Notes: generated by a model from the sequence alone, not told the origin. A stretch of DNA of 64,000 bases from Paraspadella gotoi (GCA_051294375.1 CM119267.1:20901755-20965754), one strand, 5' to 3'. Positions 30,930 through 43,936 are shown, counted from the first letter of the stretch. Program-made: numbers and translations.

Positions 30930-33900
30930 TGCTATCTTGTAATGTAAGTGAACTCGGTATTGCTTGCCAGCGTACGTCTGCATGGCATCCAGATAGCAGG
31001 GGTGTCGCGATAGTAGAAACGTGTTAAATTCTTTTTGGTATAGTGGGTTTTACTCTAAAAGCGGCAAGTTATACAGATGAGACGTAGAAAAAAAAAGATG
31101 CGGAATGGACGAGGAGAGAAAGGGTAGAAGGTCAGTGGGTCGGAATTAGTTCGATAAAAAAACACAAAAAAAAACAAGAGCTCTGTGAAAAGTGAACTAA
31201 CAAGCCAAAACTCTGTTTCATGCCTGTGACAGTCCTTGATATAACTCGCAGTTCGAGATAGAAGAGATGAGGCAAGAAGCGCATTCAGAGAGAAGAGAGA
31301 CGAGAGATGGAGAGAGAAGAGAGTGGAGGGAGGCAGCTAAGAGATGGGACGAAGACAAGGTGGAAGAGAGAAGAACAGACAAAGACGGAGAAAAAAGAAC
31401 TCAAATATCGCGCAGAGACAGAAACAGCCTTAAAGAGGATAATACATTGGGCAGAACCCTTAAACTTGAAGGAAGGATGAAGCTGGAGCTGTAATCTTTT
31501 GAGCGCAAGTAACTGGAGTTCAGGCGAATTTTGACTATTTGCTTTTGCAGCTCAATCCTCTTCTCTCTCTATCTCTCCCTTCTCTTTCTTTCTCTTCTCT
31601 TTCTCTCTCCATTGGCCGTAGCGGGATCTTCATCCCAGGCGTAAGGACCTCTACGGGTAAGTCTCGGGCAAACTTGGGGCGTGCCTGAGGGTGAAATGTT
31701 CGAAATCGGCCGGAATCCGAAAAACGAATGTCTACTCTGGGAATCCGATCAAGTAGTGGCACTTGCCATCTACTGCAGAGTATGATTAGTACCTAAAGCG
31801 AAAAAAGAAGCAATGACACTAAGTGGAAAGGTGTGAATTCTCTTTCGATAATAGCATCTTAAAACAGAATCCTGGTAGGGATATTTTAGTCTTTGACGAT
31901 ATGTGGTTTGTGCCTTGTTTGCATTAAGAGCTCTTCCTGGGAAGCGTTTAAGCGAATAAACAGTTCACGGTTGTGAGTAGTTGAAAGAGCGTTATCCATT
32001 ATAAAGAAAAAAAATGAGAAAATAAAAAGGTAACACGCAAAAAAGAAAACCGTCATATTCCGCAAAGCCCAACCGCCGATTGTAAACTAACTCTCTCTTG
32101 ACTGTTATCTCTCCTTTCTCTTCCTCTCTCTCTCTCTCTCTCTCTCTCTCATCTTGTCTCTCTCAATCTCTCTCTTTCAATCTCTCTCTGGCTCTCCTAT
32201 CTAGCGTCTATTTATTTCCAGTTGTCTTTTAATCTAGCAACCTTGGTATAGGATGTGTGCACTTTTTTTGTTCTCACTGCGCTTTTTTCCTTCAAAACGC
32301 CATCTCTTATTTATCGTCTCTCCAGCCTGGGTTTTTTGTTTGAGAATCGAAATCGCGTAACAAATCCGACAGCATTTTCAATACCAATCTTATATTTTCT
32401 TTAGTCTCAAATAATTGATTTTTTTCTTGGAAGAAGAAGAAACTTTTTAATTTTTTTATTTCGACAAAATCGTCGTTGACGTTTCCCTGACGAGGCGAGC
32501 AGTGAGACTGTATAAGCGGGGTGTGTGAAGTCTGAAACGCTGTTCACGCCTTCCAATCAGCGCCCACGCCGGGCGTCCCAAAAACACTACGCTTTTCTCG
32601 CTCTCGTTTTCTCTCGCTCTCGTCAATCGCCGAAGACCTCTCTTCTATCTAAATAATCTCTTCATTTTGCATTCTCTCTCATTTCTTTTCGGCTCAATAT
32701 ATTTTTCTCGCCGACCCGGCTTGTTCTCCCAGTGCGTAAGAGAAATAACTGAGAGCCCGATATTAAAAGAAGTTATCAGGCTAAAGAAGATATCTTTCTT
32801 CGATACCTTTGAAACTTTTAACCACTTGAGTGTGAAATTGTAAAATTAAGTTTAGCTCAATATGCATTTGGGTGTTTCTAGGTCCATGTCTAAAGCCATT
32901 TAGCATAAATTCGTTGCATAGAAAAGGACCTATCTAAGAGAATTATAAATTAACCAGGTGAAGCTGATATGCCATATAATATAATATATATATATATATA
33001 TACCCTACTCAATCATAGTCTTAAAAAGTTTTCATCGCCGTAAGTCGTTCAGAAAGGTTCTTTCTTTCACAATCAAATTCTTCCCCGTCATCTTTTTCCG
33101 TCGGTACGAATGAGTAACCATCCGTTCGCAGCGCCTCTTGAACAGTGTCCGATTTTCGTTAGACGTCAAAATTTTTGTCATGATGCTAGGCGGGTTCGTG
33201 TAGCCGAAGTGAAACCTAGGCAATGCCCGGAGCGTACAAATTTAATCTCCAATCGTAAATCTAAACGGAATAAAAGTGAAAAGCGAAAAATCCCCATAAA
33301 TATAAAGGAAATCAGGCTGGTGGTGACTGGCGTGGTCAGATGAGTTCGACGTTAAGTAAGTGTTAAATAAAAACCGTCGTTAAGTTAAGTTAAATGTCAA
33401 AGTCAGATCAAGCCACAACAAGAGAAGAAAAATCAAAGTAGAGGAACAGAAGCGAAATAAGAAACAAGAAAATAAATAGGAAAAGATAATAGGCCCCCAA
33501 CTAGTCCGAGATCCTTGCCCGACCGATGTAGTTAAAAACTAGAAGTTAACTATTCAAGCCTAACCGAGAATAATCAGATTTCAACCGGCGCACACCTGTG
33601 CCGTGACTAGCCCCAGGACAATGGAATTAAAAAGTTAATTTCTTTGTTTCTAGCGTAGTGGGGACGCTCAAGGTCGCCAATTCCTTAGGGAAGGTAATTA
33701 GGATCTATTTTTGTAAAATGAAGGATTACCGCAGGATCAGGTGCGCCCCAGAATTTTGTCTCGTCGCTGTGCTGTCCCGGATTTAGCATGGAGTCTATTT
33801 TACCGTACCCGGTCGACCGAAACGAAGCGGTCGTCAGGATTGAGAAATCGAAGGATAGTGTTTGAGGCGGACCGCCAATTTGGTGATTAAGAGAGAACAA

Positions 33901-35260
33901 GGTTTATTTGGATTGGAGGGTTCGAGAGCGAGTAAAGGAGATTGACAAATTGTTCAAGAGGTGATATGGAAAAGAATCGAGACCTCGACGCCGCACAGAT
34001 CCACAGTGAATCAATGATCGGCGGATCTGAGAATATCGTACGTGTACTAAGTAGCGTAAAGTTTTTTTTTGGACGTTCGCGCTGCGGTTTAATATGCGAT
34101 TGGAGTCTTAACCAAAGCCACAGAGAAAAAAAATAGTTGTAATATCACCCGGATATTCGTGAAAAAGATAATATACCAAAAACCTGACCCGACAAAAGAT
34201 ATGAACAAAACAAAGCAGAAGATAGAAATTTAATAAAGAAATTGACGAAAGTAAAAAGTGTAATTCAAACGCAATTGATAGGATCGATTTTGTAAAGTGA
34301 GCGGTCTGACACCGCGAAATTTTTGTAATCAAGTACAGAGAAAGTAATGATTTGTAAATGAAAAATGTTTAAACCGTATATATTGACCGTAAGGAACTAC
34401 AACGGAACGGAATGCTCTTCCCGTATGCCACATTTGTCACGGGTGTTTGTTAATAATTTAAGAAATTATATATTCTTAAATTATGTTCCTCCTATTCCTC
34501 CATTTTCTTTTCTAGAATTTTATTCGAGTAAACAGGAGGAGCACGCCGTTTCTTGCATTGTATCAGAATTTCGAAAGACGATAATTTTCATAATAGATAC
34601 ATCGCGAGACTCTGCTATGCTTATATCCCTAATACTCTCTCATCTGATCTTTAATGGTCCTCTGCATATCTCTCTATCGTTCATTTAGATTCCTGGCTTG
34701 CATTCTCGATGTATGACGTGCGGATTCTATAACATCGCGATACTTTTATGACCGGAAACCCGAAATAAGCGTCTGACCCAGTTGACAAAACACAAGTGGA
34801 CCTTATCTGCCACCCTCACCCGAAGCACGTTTGTTGACTCACCCCTGCGATTGATTGTATGCCGACAGAATCCCAACCGAAGAGAAGCACACATGGCGAA
34901 TGAGAAGTGACATAAACTATCTGAAAACGTATACAAGAAAAATGGGCGAACCGTATGAGACCGCCGCCGCGCGGGGCTGCCGCGCGACCGCGCGCAAAGA
35001 AATAAAAGTATCCAAGGAGTGATTTAGGGAGTATAAACTCGCGTGGCCATCCATTCCAGAGGCGGAGTACTTCGATCTGCCTCTTTCAATTCCCCGAACG
35101 TACCTTATCACGCACTGTGGGCACTTACCAGTCGTCATGCCACGTACGATAGCATCACTCCAATTCTCCTCGCCGCCACAGACTGTTCGGTTTATCCGAC
35201 TTTGATCATTTCCACTTGGATGTATTGATATTTAGTGCCGACTCTGCCGGATATCCGCGT
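30930..35260. other. Low-confidence sequence without supported genes
   Basis: No frame has both coding composition and splice sites. CT tracts lie at about 31,560-31,610 and 32,095-32,195, and (TA)n at about 32,985-33,002. A 107-codon ATG frame at 34,365-34,688 has no supporting feature. Its texture matches the noisy copy of the duplicated block that follows, suggesting raw-read quality. Confidence 0.45.
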
Positions 35261-35264
35261 GGCA

Positions 35265-36509
35265 TTTCCCGTTTCGCAACCAAAGTCGCACCGCAACCAG
35301 GTCAAACAATTATTTTCCTTTGTATGATTTTTTTTGACATGCATCCGAAGAAAGTTATCCCTTTTTTGGGAATTCCTAATCGAGACACTGTTATGAAATG
35401 CGGAATCATATTTCATCTGAGCTCTCCACTTTTTTCCTGCGTACAGTGCAAATCAAACACGTTTGTCTTCCAATTTCAGATTTAGTTTTTCTTTCTCCTC
35501 CCTCGTATTTTCGAGCCTGGAGTGATCACTATTAGACCTTTGTGATAAAGAGCCGAACCCGTCGACTAACTTTCCTGCGCCCATTGATAAAGGAGAGAAG
35601 AGAGGCACCTCTGGTTCACTGAAATAACACGAAAAGAATCACCATACTATAAAATTTTGACGAGTTCATCAGTGACAAGAAAACACAGTTCAACTGACGG
35701 GAAAACGTCTCCGGTTGGACTGGCCTCTGCCTGACTGCTCTTCTGCGTCCTCTGCTCTCTCTCTCTCGTTTTTCGAGTTCCTCTCTACTCTCTTCCTTCT
35801 CATCTCACTCCCTCTTCTTCCTCTCTCCTCTCTCTCTCTCCATCTACCTGGCTACTTTCTCTGATCTGAACTGATTCTAACTGATCCTATTCTAAAGATT
35901 TATTATTAATATTACATTCGCGAACACCACTTACATATAAATATAAAGAGGGTCTATAATTACTCCCCCCCCTTCTCTCTCTCTCGTTCCTCCTTTCTTC
36001 CTTTCTGCTCTACTGTTCGATTCGCGACTCTCTACTTAATTCGACTCTGCTTCGATCGCTCACGATACCAGACATCCCCTCAATCTACCTAAGGGCGCGG
36101 TGCGTCTAACCCACAAGAAAATATATGTTTCTTTTACCTCGTGCCCATTCCCGCCCGTCCCGGCGCTGAAGTTACGATGCCCTGCTTCTGACGCTACTGG
36201 GCCACAGTAGAAAAAAAGCGAGAAAAAAATAAGAGAACCGAGCGATCGATTAGAAAGTAACAAAAGACAGAGCGCGACAAAAAAATACGTGAGAGTCAAT
36301 TGAAGAAGGACAAGACAGAAAGAGCCCCGAAAATAAGGAAAATATAAAGGAGAGAAGGAAAAAAGAAAGAGAAAGAAGTTAGCCGAAAGCATCCCAAAAG
36401 AAAAGAAAACAGAGGAACCCCGGAAGTTAAAAGAGGAAGAATAAGAAGAAAAAAGAGAAAAAGGGGAAAAAATAAAAATAAAATGAAAAATAATAAAGGG
36501 AAAAAAGAA

Positions 36510-36540
<31 letters not shown>

Positions 36541-36600
36541 AGAAAACTTTAGCAGAAAAAGAAGTGACAACATCAAGCCAGAGAATCAAAAAATACGAAA
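35265..36600. repeat. Duplicated block, noisy copy (partner 39,746-40,640)
   Basis: Shared order: CATTTCCCGTTTC.CAACCAAAG, TGTGATAA.G.CGA.CCCGT, CCCATTGATAA.GGAG, GGGAAAACGTCTCCG.TTGGAC, GAACTGATTCTAAC, TTACATTCGCAA, CCACTTACATATAAATA, GCCCATTC and a purine-rich end. This copy has many more insertions and substitutions than its partner. Confidence 0.75.
36217..36560. repeat. Purine-rich (GAAAA) tract
   Basis: Degenerate GAAAA/AAGAAG repeats, the counterpart of the (AAAAG)n array at 40,535. Confidence 0.75.
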
Positions 36601-36774
36601 AACGAGACAATGATAAGTTCTTAGTTTGCGGAAGAAACGAGTAAAAACAAAAAACCGAATGGCAAAAATGTCAAATAAAATATGATCACGCAGAAAACCA
36701 ATGAACAAATGACGACGAACGACGAAACGACGACAACAGACAGCTTCGACAGCCGTCCTTCTTTTTCTCTCCAG

Positions 36775-36864
36775 CAGCTGGAATCCATCGGTCAATCCAT
36801 GCGTTCCCCTTTTTATTTTGGGCTTCCCGACGGAAGAAAACATCAGATCAAAAGTTGGCCTTAG
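36775..36864 (+). CDS. Candidate terminal exon (QLESIGQSMRSPFYFGLPDG...)
   Basis: A very good acceptor (CCTTCTTTTTCTCTCCAG, AG at 36,773-36,774) is followed in phase 0 by 29 codons, QLESIGQSMRSPFYFGLPDG then RKHQIKSWP, and TAG. The frame is also open upstream of the acceptor. FYFGL resembles the YxFGL core of A-type allatostatins, but the expected Gly-Lys-Arg amidation and cleavage site does not follow it directly, so that reading is weak. No family is recognised. It lies in poor-quality sequence. Confidence 0.3.
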   Translation, partial: QLESIGQSMRSPFYFGLPDGRKHQIKSWP

Positions 36865-37126
36865 CAACAGGTCTATCTCGTCTCGTCTATTAGGACAGAT
36901 TTTTGGCTCGTCGTCACGTCGAGGTCCTGAGGACGGGAGAGGAAAAACGCAAACGTCTCAATGAACAAGACAAGAGAAACGAAAAGCGGATTGAGGAATT
37001 AAATTGTAATCTTTATATTGGGAAAAACGTTGACATGGATCAGAATTATTTTTTTCAAAAATAAATAAATAACAAACAACACGTAACGCAGTATGCGTCT
37101 CTTCTCCAGATTTCCTTTTTCTCTGT

Positions 37127-37176
37127 GTGGGGGGGATCGGGGACTGGGGGAGGGGGAAACAAGGGGGAGGTAGGGG
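37127..37176 (+). other. G-quadruplex-prone G-rich tract
   Basis: At least six runs of four or more G within 50 bases (GGGGGGG, GGGG, GGGGG, GGGGG, GGGGG, GGGGG). Confidence 0.7.
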
Positions 37177-37179
37177 GTA

Positions 37180-39225
37180 TAGGTTTCGTGATCCACACCG
37201 TGTCAGAGGATGCTTAATTTGTCAAGAGAGGCTCGCAGTTACCGGCAGAGATTTTTTCCGACGAAGTCGGAAAGATGCAATGCCCTTCTCTCGTCTTCTG
37301 CTCTCTCTCTCATCTCGGTATTCTGGTATCGCTTCTAGTTATGCTGTCAATCCTATCGAACTCCAGATCTCTCTTCTCCACACTCGACGATCGTCTCTGC
37401 TCTCTCGCTATCCTCTTAAGTACTCCGTATCCGCTGTACTTATTAATGGTGATACACAGCCGACTACGACGTACAGTAGGACTGTGCACCATCACAGTCG
37501 CCAGGTATGAATGCATCCTCAGGTCCCTCCACTCAATACGACAGAGGGGTCATCTTAATCCTAGCTAGAACCCAGCGGATATTTCGGGCGGAGAAAGAAG
37601 AGAATATTATAGTATCAAAGGTAGAAAAAGAAAGGAGAATAGGGGCAGGACTGCTGACAAACAACAAGCAAAAAGAGATATGACGACAAGAGAGAGCGCA
37701 GAGGTGCCGCGATAGAGAGATGTTTAACGTGTCGCCAGTGCAGCAAAAATTAGAACCAATATAATGTTGGAAATTCATTTTTCTTTTTTCTTTCTCGTGC
37801 AGACTCTCATACTCTCATCATACCTAGGTCCATCTCAGCAGTGCTTTGACGCTAAAGCTTCGTGCATAGTCAGTCTCTTCTGGTTAAGGGGGTTAAAATG
37901 GAAGGAGAATAAGAGCAACGAAGAAAAGACAGAGGGCGTGGCGGAAGAAGGTGAAGTAGCGGGGCGGGTGACAACGGGTGCGGGTAGAGCTTGGTCTGTC
38001 CAGCCGGAAGATTCGAAGGAAGGCGGAGAGACGCGGAAAATAGAGTGGAAGGAAGGTCAAGGTTGAGAGATTTGAAGGCGCGAAAGTAAGACTACGGAAG
38101 CAGGGACAAGTAAAAAACAAGAGGTTCCTACCAAGAAAATCTAACTAAAGCAATATTTAATTTTTATTATTTTTTTTAATTAACCTACTTAGTTTTTTTA
38201 GTCCACGAGGTCACAATGTGATCGTTCTATTGAAAAAAGGTCATACAGAGCTGGCAGGGTTCGCTATCTTTGATCTTTTAAGAGCTGACGAGTGGACAGT
38301 GGACAAACCAGTCAGACCTCGACCATAGGTTACGGGGTTTTAGGAAACATGGTAGTAGTCGGAGGACCTATCCCGGATTCACCACCGCCCTATAAGCAAT
38401 GAAACACCATTAGAGACAGTCCTGACCCGGCTGGCTCAATTGAGACTGAAGAGGCCATCAGCCTCATAGACGCGCACTAGGTACCGAGGGTACTCAATCC
38501 ACACAAGCCTCGGTACCTCCAAGGGATAAGCTCTGGGGCGATAGAACGGAGTGAGGACGCGGCCGTAAGGACCGCCTTGGGGGCGTGGCAACACCCTAAA
38601 GCCTGGTTCCCAAGCCCAAGGACCACAACGATATACAACAGAACCAAATGTGGACTAAAGAACGCGTGGAACAGTAGAGAGTGAAGTAATCTATCAGAGA
38701 GCATGGTATACCACGTCATATAAGTAACAGCTGTGCGGACGGTTCAATACGTATATCCAAAGCACTCACTTAGCCCTTACTCCCTCAGCCACCAAATAAT
38801 TAATATATAAGAGTGAATGATAAATGACACATCCCCACAACATAATATCCATACATAATCTATGAGAAGAGGCCAGGATAGCGAACAGACCTCTTTGATA
38901 TCAGAGTGATATGAGGACAAACAAAAGATACAGGGATTCACAGAGAATAATCCTACCGAAACCATAGAAAAACAGCCGAAAACAGAGGAGATAGAAGGAA
39001 AAAGTGAACTACACACTCAATATAAATTAAGATTTGAAATGTTATCCAAAAAAGACAAACTAATATTAATATCTATTTATAAATTATGAATATCATATTA
39101 AATCTAATAAAGATTAAACTAAAATACGCCACGACTTACACACCGACTCAATAGCGACCGTCGATATTCCAAAGGACGCTCAACGGGATATTCAGACGCC
39201 GTCACGCCGACCCTCGGACCATCGT
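37180..39225. other. No supported gene; one perfect hairpin
   Basis: Noisy DNA. A perfect 10-bp inverted repeat GGTACCGAGG / CCTCGGTACC lies at 38,480-38,489 and 38,508-38,517 with an 18-base loop. Confidence 0.45.
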
Positions 39226-39228
39226 GCC

Positions 39229-39256
39229 GGGCGGCGGCGGCGGCGGCGGCGGCGGC
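39229..39256. repeat. (GGC)n array
   Basis: About nine GGC units in a small GC-rich island (39,170-39,300). Confidence 0.9.
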
Positions 39257-39299
39257 CCTGGGGCTCACCGGACGGCTGGACGAGACTTACCGACGTCCG

Positions 39300-39450
39300 A
39301 CTATGATGATAACGACGACGACGATGATAATGACGAAGACGATAATTAGAACGATAGTAATGCAATAATGATAATGGTGATAATGATTAAGAGTCTGGTG
39401 ATGATGATGAGGATGATAATCATTATCTGATGATGATGATGATCGAGATG
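39300..39450. repeat. (GAT)n / (GAC)n-rich segment
   Basis: Degenerate GATGATGAT and GACGACGA words. Confidence 0.8.
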
Positions 39451-39745
39451 AGGAAGACGAAAAGCGTCGAAAGTTGACAAAAAAAGTGACTGATTCACCT
39501 CAAGCACTTTCTTGACTCACCTGGTTGATTGGGAGAGAATCCAACGAAGAGGATGGCGAAGAAGTGAAAACATGAAAAGAAAAGAGAAAAAATAGAAGAA
39601 GGGGGATGGAGGGAAAATGATTCAAATGAGAGATACTGTGCACAGAGAACCGTCTGCATACAGTCTGCATACAGTCGTAATGCATACTAGATCACTAAAT
39701 CTCGAGCCACGGTTATGATTTCATTGATGAGACAGAGTGAAGGTC

Positions 39746-40640
39746 ATTTCCCGTTTCCAACCAAAGTCGCCACCCAGAAAATACTTTTTCTTTTTTTTTT
39801 CTCTCCCCTTTTTTCCCTTTTTTTTCTTCCTTTTTTCCCCTTTTCCTTTCAATTTCTTTTTTTTTCTCCTCCTTCGTCGAGCCGAGGATCACTTTCGACC
39901 TTGTGATAAGGCGACCCCGTGATAACGCTCCTCGCCCCATTGATAAGGAGAGAGAGAGGACCGGTGATAACGAGACCGAGACCTCGTGACGTTCCTGGGA
40001 AAACGTCTCCGTTGGACTGGCTCTCTGACTCTCTCTCTCTCTCCTCTCTCTCTCTCCATCTCCTCTACTCTATCTCTGACTCTGAACTGATTCTAACATC
40101 GATCACATAATTCTAAAGATTATATTAATATTACATTCGCAACAGCCACTTACATATAAATAAGAGGGCCTATATTACTCCCCCCTTCCTCTCTCTCTCC
40201 TCCCTCGTCTCTCCTCCTCTCCTCTCATCTCTCTCCTCCTTCTCTCTCTGCTCTCTCTCTCTCTAACACAACAAAATAGTTTACTCGTTTGCCCATTCGC
40301 CAAATTTCCGCTCCGACTTAATTGGCCCAAAAAAAATAAAAAAACGAGTGGAAAAAATAATAAAAAAGGAAAAAAATAAGGAACGAAAAGAAAAAGAAAA
40401 GCAAATAAGAAAAGATAAAGAAGAAGAAAAAGAAAGAAAGAATAGAAAATCAAAAGAAAAAGAAAGGAACGGAAAGTAAAAGAAAAAAAGAAGAGAAAAG
40501 GAAAAATAAAATAAAATAAAATAAACAAAGAAAAAAGAAAAGAAAAGAAAAGAAAAGAAAAGAAAAGAAAAGAAAAGAAAAGAAAAGAAAAGAAAAGAAA
40601 AGAAAAGAAAAGAAAAGAAAAGAAAAGTCAAGTCGATAAA
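39746..40640. repeat. Duplicated block, cleaner copy (partner 35,265-36,600)
   Basis: Carries the same landmarks as 35,265-36,600 with cleaner simple repeats. Pyrimidine-rich DNA lies at 39,785-39,875, CT tracts at about 40,025-40,080 and 40,185-40,265, and it ends in a perfect (AAAAG)n array (about 40,535-40,627). Confidence 0.75.
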
Positions 40641-40727
40641 TCTGGTTTTTAAGTCGACGTCGTCCAACTCTTGACGACGATTTATTTTCTGTCCTCTTCT
40701 TTTCTTTTCTTCCTTTTTGCTCTTCTT

Positions 40728-41250
40728 NNNNNNNNNNNNNNNNNNNNNNNNNNNNNNNNNNNNNNNNNNNNNNNNNNNNNNNNNNNNNNNNNNNNNNNNN
40801 NNNNNNNNNNNNNNNNNNNNNNNNNNNNNNNNNNNNNNNNNNNNNNNNNNNNNNNNNNNNNNNNNNNNNNNNNNNNNNNNNNNNNNNNNNNNNNNNNNNN
40901 NNNNNNNNNNNNNNNNNNNNNNNNNNNNNNNNNNNNNNNNNNNNNNNNNNNNNNNNNNNNNNNNNNNNNNNNNNNNNNNNNNNNNNNNNNNNNNNNNNNN
41001 NNNNNNNNNNNNNNNNNNNNNNNNNNNNNNNNNNNNNNNNNNNNNNNNNNNNNNNNNNNNNNNNNNNNNNNNNNNNNNNNNNNNNNNNNNNNNNNNNNNN
41101 NNNNNNNNNNNNNNNNNNNNNNNNNNNNNNNNNNNNNNNNNNNNNNNNNNNNNNNNNNNNNNNNNNNNNNNNNNNNNNNNNNNNNNNNNNNNNNNNNNNN
41201 NNNNNNNNNNNNNNNNNNNNNNNNNNNNNNNNNNNNNNNNNNNNNNNNNN
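40728..41250. other. Assembly gap (523 N)
   Basis: N run; the counterpart of the 36,775 exon region, if present in this copy, would fall here or be absent. Confidence 0.99.
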
Positions 41251-41700
41251 GAGAGGCGCCACCTTTCCGCGTTGATTTCGTCAGCGGCGACGCGTAGACG
41301 AAATTTTTCCTTCAACCACCCAGGGAATTTGGCGGAAAAGGTCGACCACCTTTTTTTTTGGAACGCCACCTCCCTCCACCCGTTCCACGTACTCGCATCA
41401 CCACCTTTCTATAAAAATAGGGGCCACTTGATGTTTTTTAACTTTCCTAAAAGCCACTCTTATTGTTTAATTAGATGACTTATAGTCGCTTATAAAAACG
41501 ATGCTTTTAAATTTTTAACCTTTTTATCATTTTTAACATATCTAACATATTTAACATTTATACTTTTTCTAACATTTTGTTTTGCCATTATAACGTTTAT
41601 CGGGAAGGTTGAGAGTTCGAATCCCGAGTTGTCATCGATTGTCATCTACTGTTTCATCGCTTGTCAACTGAGTTTCCGTCTTTCTCAATTTTCTTTTCTT
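41251..41700. other. No supported gene
   Basis: Short GC-rich piece to about 41,350, then AT-rich DNA. GAGTTCGAATCCCG at about 41,612-41,625 resembles a B box but has no tRNA fold. Confidence 0.5.
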
Positions 41701-42045
41701 TTTTTCTATTTTTCTTTCTATGTAGTTTCCGACTAATCCTTATAATCTTTTGCAATTCCTATTTCCTATTTCCTCGCTCTTATCTTTCTCTTCTCCCTCC
41801 CCTCTCTTCCTCTCTTCCTCTCTTCTCCCCTTTCCGACCTCTCCCTTCCTCCTACCCCTCTCCCTCCACCAATCTCCTCCTCCTCTCTCCCCTCCCTTCC
41901 CTCTCTCTCTCCCACCTCCCTTTCTTCTCCCTCCCCTCATCACTTATACTCTTCACTCGTCACGATTTGCATTTTTCTCTCGTTCATTCCGCAATTTCTT
42001 TTCTTTTACTCCTCCCATTCAAACCGATGATCCGCTAAGTTTTTA

Positions 42046-42113
<68 letters not shown>

Positions 42114-42120
42114 TTCTTTA
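41700..42120. repeat. Pyrimidine-rich and (CT)n tracts
   Basis: CTCC/TTCC-rich DNA to about 41,940, and (CT)n at 42,052-42,115. Confidence 0.85.
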
Positions 42121-42164
42121 TAAAGATAATTTTCTTCAAACTTCCTTCTCTGCTCCAACGAGCA

Positions 42165-42245
42165 CCGACCAACTAACCAACCAAATCCAACAACCAATCA
42201 AATCAACCAACCAAATTAACCAACCAACCAATCAAACCAACCAGA
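42165..42245. repeat. Degenerate (CCAA)n
   Basis: CCAACCAACCAATCAA-type repeats, about 80 bp. Confidence 0.85.
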
Positions 42246-42609
42246 CATTCATTGAAAAAATATGAGTAAAGACCAAATATTATTGTTTTGAATCTTTCCT
42301 TTTCTTTTCTATTTTTTTTCTTTTCCACAAAAAATTTTATTATTCAAAAAAGACGAATAAAAAGATCTGCAAATATGAATTTAATGACTCATTTCCCGAC
42401 AAAACGGAAATATTATTCTCTCACTTACTTCTTTCTTAACTTACTCCTCCACTCATCTCATATCACGCCCTTTTCTTTCCTTTATCTCTCTCTCCCACAA
42501 CACATACTCTCCCTTTCCTCCTTTTATTCCCTCCTCCTTTCTCTTTTCTTAACCTCTTTTCTTTCTCTTTTCTTTACTTCTCTCTCCCTCTCCTTTCTAT
42601 CTTCTTAAC

Positions 42610-42610
42610 T

Positions 42611-42684
<74 letters not shown>

Positions 42685-42895
42685 CTGTCTCTCCTCTTGA
42701 CCTTTCTCCCTCCTCTCCCTCTCTTCCTAACCTCTCTCCCTCTCCTCCCTATCTTATTAACCTTTCCTTCTCCTCTCCTTCTCTTCTTAACCTCTCTCCC
42801 TCTCCTCTCTCTCTCTTATTAACCTTTCTTTCTCCTCTCCTTCTCTTCTTAACCTCTCTCTCCTCCCTCTCTTCTTAACCTCTCTCCTCTTCCCA
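42610..42895. repeat. (CT)n then TTAACCTCTCTCC minisatellite
   Basis: After (CT)n (42,615-42,685), a unit of about 26-30 bp (CTTCTTAACCTCTCTCCCTC type) recurs about seven times to 42,890. A related earlier unit lies near 42,547. Confidence 0.75.
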
Positions 42896-43365
42896 TGAAT
42901 TTTTCTCTTCTCTCCTTTTCGTCGTCGCCTTAATTTGTAGTCAGTAAGAGAAGAGGAACTCTGATCTTCTTTTCTCCCTCACTGCACGCAACTCACCCTA
43001 ACTTACCCACAACCTTCCCCACTTTCTCCTTTCTAATTTTCAACCTTCCTCTTTCACCTCTTCCCATCTTCCCACTTCTCTTTACTCCTCTATTTTCTCG
43101 ATCGCTTAATCCTCTCTCGCTCTCTCTCTTTTTTTTCCCAGAGTCGCCAACGAAGTCTCGTGACCTTTCGAACTCGTGTCTTCGGTCTGACCCCCACCCC
43201 TCTAACCCGTCACCACCCCTGCCACTCCTACCATCCCTCCACCACCTCCCTCTTTTGACCCCCACTCTTTCTCAGTCTCGTGTTCGGATTCTCTGTTTGT
43301 TTTTTGATTAGCTTTAATTCCTTCGCTTCTTTTGGTCCACAATCTGCGACACTGTCTTCGCCCGG
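42896..43365. other. Pyrimidine-rich, no supported gene
   Basis: CCTTCC/CACC-rich sequence; no exon signals beyond chance. Confidence 0.45.
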
Positions 43366-43369
43366 CCAC

Positions 43370-43373
<4 letters not shown>

Positions 43374-43444
<71 letters not shown>
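43374..43444. repeat. (CT)n microsatellite
   Basis: Perfect CT repeat of about 70 bp. Confidence 0.95.
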
Positions 43445-43448
<4 letters not shown>

Positions 43449-43499
43449 CTCTCTTGCCCTCCAATATCTTGATGATTATTATTTTTACCTTTGTTTAAA

Positions 43500-43886
43500 C
43501 GTGAATAATTTTAACTCAGTAGAAACTACGATTCCCCGGACGAAATAAATTTCTACGGGTTTTTTGGAAACAATCGTTTTTAATGTGATTATAATAAAAC
43601 TTGTAAACTCGTACAACTTGCGTTTACTCTTATAAGGACCCACCTTGAATTCCTTGGACGCTCATCGTCTCGAACGACCGAAATCACGGGCGTGAAGCAG
43701 AAAAATACGTATTTCTTTTAAATGTCACGTTTTTAAAATACAAAAAATGATAAAACTGTTAATTATAGTAGATTAAGACAAAGCTTTGCCCGTCTTTGGT
43801 TGAAACAATTAACTCTTTCTGTTCTCATATAATCCTGAATATTTTTCTCGTTCTCCCTCTCCTCTCTTCTCTCTCTCTCTCTCTCT

Positions 43887-43936
<50 letters not shown>

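Noticed and set aside
34365-34688. 107-codon plus-strand ORF
   Set aside because: AT-rich, no recognisable motif or splice sites, and located in noisy sequence.
40281-41478. Long frames through the 40,728-41,250 gap
   Set aside because: The gap supplies most of the length and the flanks are (AAAAG)n repeats.
41605-41640. GAGTTCGAATCCCGAG as a tRNA T arm
   Set aside because: The T stem pairs poorly and no acceptor, D or anticodon arm fits upstream.
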